Source: Roseovarius aestuarii
GTDB lineage: Bacteria > Pseudomonadota > Alphaproteobacteria > Rhodobacterales > Rhodobacteraceae
NCBI GenBank assembly: GCA_027214255.1
Contig: JAPWHL010000007.1
Coordinates: 1-64,000 of the forward strand
DNA: 64,000 nucleotides
Direction of reading: 5' to 3'
Below, in pieces: positions 62,592 through 64,000 of the stretch. Position numbers and translations under genes: made by a program. The first letter of the stretch is position 1. Each line of letters starts with the position of its first letter. The notes beneath the pieces were generated by a model. That model worked only from the letters and a program-made list of their open reading frames with translations, did not search any database and was not told the DNA's origin.

Positions 62592-62794
62592 GGTTAAGCT
62601 CCCCTGCCAACAGCGCGGACCAGTTTTTGTACGCATTGGCAATGCATCGCTAGAACGGCATACCCACGTAAGCCGCTTTTTGTAATCCATTGATTCTAAC
62701 AATGTAAGAGATCGACAATGTCCATACCTATGGCGATCAGAACATCATCCATTTTGACGCCATATGTAAACTGATCCCGGGCGCGCAAAATTGA

Positions 62795-63229
62795 TCAGCA
62801 AGCAGTTGATGTGCTGTGATGCATCTTTATCGGTAACTGCACGAACTTGGGCGACTTTCCGAAAGGCACCGTCGCCAAACCGTTGACGAGTAGCCTCTCG
62901 ATCGGCATATCCAGCACTCTCGGCGCCAAAAAACCAAGGTAGGCCTCACGCAGGATCAACAGCGCGGCGACGATGATCATCACGCCTTCAAGGACGGCGC
63001 TGAAGAGCTCCGCCTTGTGGTGCCCGTAGGGATGGGAGGCATCCGCGGGCCGGGCGGCAACACGGATGGCGATGAGCGCTGCGATGGCCGTCGCGACGTT
63101 GACCGTGCTCTCCAAGGCGTCCGCCAGCAAAGCCACCGCCCCCGTCAGCCACCAGGCCAGCGTCTTGATGCCCAGAACAAGGGCGCCGACAAAGATGCTT
63201 GCGATGGCGAGACGAATGGTGGTGGACAT
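62795..63229 (-). pseudogene. Truncated cation-diffusion-facilitator transporter
   Basis: The first 116 or so residues match the N-terminal half of CDF-type divalent-metal exporters: helices with VGALVLGIKTLAWWLTG, LLADALESTVNVATA (metal site), and ASHPYGHHKAELFSAVLEGVMII. After LLVNGLAT (near 62870) similarity ends abruptly and 24 unrelated codons lead to a stop. Remaining helices and the cytoplasmic domain are missing (full length about 300), so it is probably a pseudogene broken by deletion or insertion. The preceding 62592-62794 interval shows nothing recognisable. Confidence 0.75.
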
Positions 63230-63453
63230 ATTGCTTACCCGACAGCGTTGGGTGGTCCTGTTATCCGTGGCTGTCGGTGCGCGCCAGCGCTCAAACAATT
63301 AGGCTAGTGTTCACCACCTAGCACAAGATATTCTGTCGGTGAAAAGCATTGCATTCGCTCCGACAAGTCACACTGGTTCCCATGGATCGTAGGTGGCGAC
63401 AGAATAGCCGATTGCTTGACTGTATGTCGGACGCATATATCACTACACAGTGA

Positions 63454-64000
63454 TCACCAAACCCGATCAAGCAGACCAAGCCAGTTTTCACCCATGATCT
63501 TCCGGATCTTTGCCTCGTTCCAACCGGCGCGCTGCATAGCGGCGGTGAGGTTGGGAAAATCTGCGACCGATTCCAAGCCATCAGGGAAATCGACTTTCCA
63601 TATCTCGGTCAATTGGCGTCCGATACCTTTGTCGCGGTTCAGATACTCAAAGAACTTCTCACCATAACCCATGGTGAAATCGGTGCCAAATCCGACGCAA
63701 TCCTCGCCGACTAGGTTCACGATGTAATCAATCGCCTCGACGTAATCATCTACCGACGCATCGTTGCCGCGCTTGAGGAAGGGCGGGAACATTGTGACGC
63801 CGACAAAACCATCGTGATTGGCAATGAATCGAAGCTGTTCATCGGACTTGTTGCGCGGATGCGCTTTGAGGCCGCTGGGCAGGCAGTGGCTGTAGGCGAC
63901 GGGTTTTTTCGAAGCGCGAATGACCTCTTCGGACGTCTTGGGGCCAACATGGCTGAGGTCGCACAGCATGCCGACGCGGTTCATCTCGGCGACGATGTCA
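63454..64000 (-). CDS. Membrane dipeptidase (peptidase M19), partial
   Basis: C-terminal 182 residues of a renal-dipeptidase-like zinc enzyme; the frame is open through the window edge, so the start lies beyond 64000. Zinc-ligand regions NRVGMLCDLSHVG and PVAYSHC are visible, then AHPRNKSDEQLRFIANHDGFVGVTMFPPF, VDDYVEAIDYIVNLVGEDCVGFGTDF and a C-terminal NWLGLLDRVW. M19 genes are repeatedly found beside glycine betaine/dimethylglycine catabolic genes (for example in Pseudomonas aeruginosa), which fits the adjoining amine cluster. Confidence 0.85.
   Translation of the reverse strand, partial: DIVAEMNRVGMLCDLSHVGPKTSEEVIRASKKPVAYSHCLPSGLKAHPRNKSDEQLRFIANHDGFVGVTMFPPFLKRGNDASVDDYVEAIDYIVNLVGEDCVGFGTDFTMGYGEKFFEYLNRDKGIGRQLTEIWKVDFPDGLESVADFPNLTAAMQRAGWNEAKIRKIMGENWLGLLDRVW

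Overview
The window reads as chromosomal DNA of a marine alphaproteobacterium, most likely a Roseobacter-group member of the Rhodobacterales. This rests on gene content: an AapJQMP-type amino-acid importer, a gpmI-envC-ctpA-rppH block, an intein-like Hint-domain protein, an RTX protein, a quaternary-amine ABC importer beside a GcvT-fused flavoprotein dehydrogenase, and organophosphonate genes. It also rests on G+C-rich coding bias and tightly packed ATGA, TAATG or TGATG gene junctions. No species-level marker is present. No tRNA, rRNA, CRISPR array or intact mobile element was found. The only RNA gene recognised is the small SRP RNA.

Layout. 0-4.5 kb (minus): a four-gene Mla/MCE-type lipid-transport operon. 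4.7-5.6 kb: a 3-hydroxyacyl-CoA dehydrogenase-like gene, then a decayed insertion-sequence remnant. 6.4-12.9 kb: a five-gene minus-strand operon (phosphonoacetate hydrolase, a second alkaline-phosphatase-superfamily hydrolase, TctC-TctB-TctA transporter), divergent from a SorC-type regulator. 13-16 kb: MliC-like lysozyme inhibitor, histone-deacetylase-family hydrolase, MscS channel. 16.2-22.6 kb: housekeeping genes (rsfS, rlmH, gpmI, envC-like, ctpA, rppH, a secreted hypothetical protein). 22.7-25.7 kb: a C-terminally shortened dnaE2. 25.7-32 kb: MltB-type transglycosylase, WYL regulator, PhnM-like amidohydrolase with a secreted alpha/beta hydrolase, GreA/B-like factor, EamA exporter, acetyltransferase, and a second transposase remnant. 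32.5-42 kb: DAO-type oxidase, a 1213-residue RTX protein, UDP-glucuronate epimerase, soluble lytic transglycosylase, dapA, SRP RNA. 42-49 kb: Hint-domain protein, GlxA-type regulator, and a divergent catabolic block (luciferase-like monooxygenase and aldehyde dehydrogenase on minus; alpha/beta hydrolase and DUF1185 protein on plus). 49-53 kb: the aapJQMP importer. 53.5 kb: a fragment matching the C-terminus of the RTX protein. 54-62.6 kb: a betaine/choline-type ABC importer, a choline-kinase-like enzyme, a dimethylglycine/sarcosine-dehydrogenase-like flavoprotein and a DeoR-type regulator. 62.8-64 kb: a truncated cation-diffusion facilitator and a membrane dipeptidase running off the window.

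How the genes work together. Three import-plus-catabolism units stand out. The 6-13 kb unit couples a tricarboxylate-type transporter to C-P/ester-bond hydrolases under a SorC regulator, suggesting uptake of a carboxylated organophosphonate or organophosphate. The 54-64 kb unit couples a quaternary-amine importer to a kinase and a demethylating dehydrogenase; phased TCAACAAA half-sites occur both between the dehydrogenase and its divergent DeoR regulator and upstream of the transporter, suggesting one local regulon. The 43-49 kb unit pairs a flavin monooxygenase and aldehyde dehydrogenase with a hydrolase and an enigmatic DUF1185 protein; its substrate is unknown.

Signs of genome wear include two transposase remnants, a truncated CDF transporter, a detached RTX terminus and a DnaE2 without its usual last domain. 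A palindromic repeat of about 26-39 bp occurs at two intergenic sites 17 kb apart.
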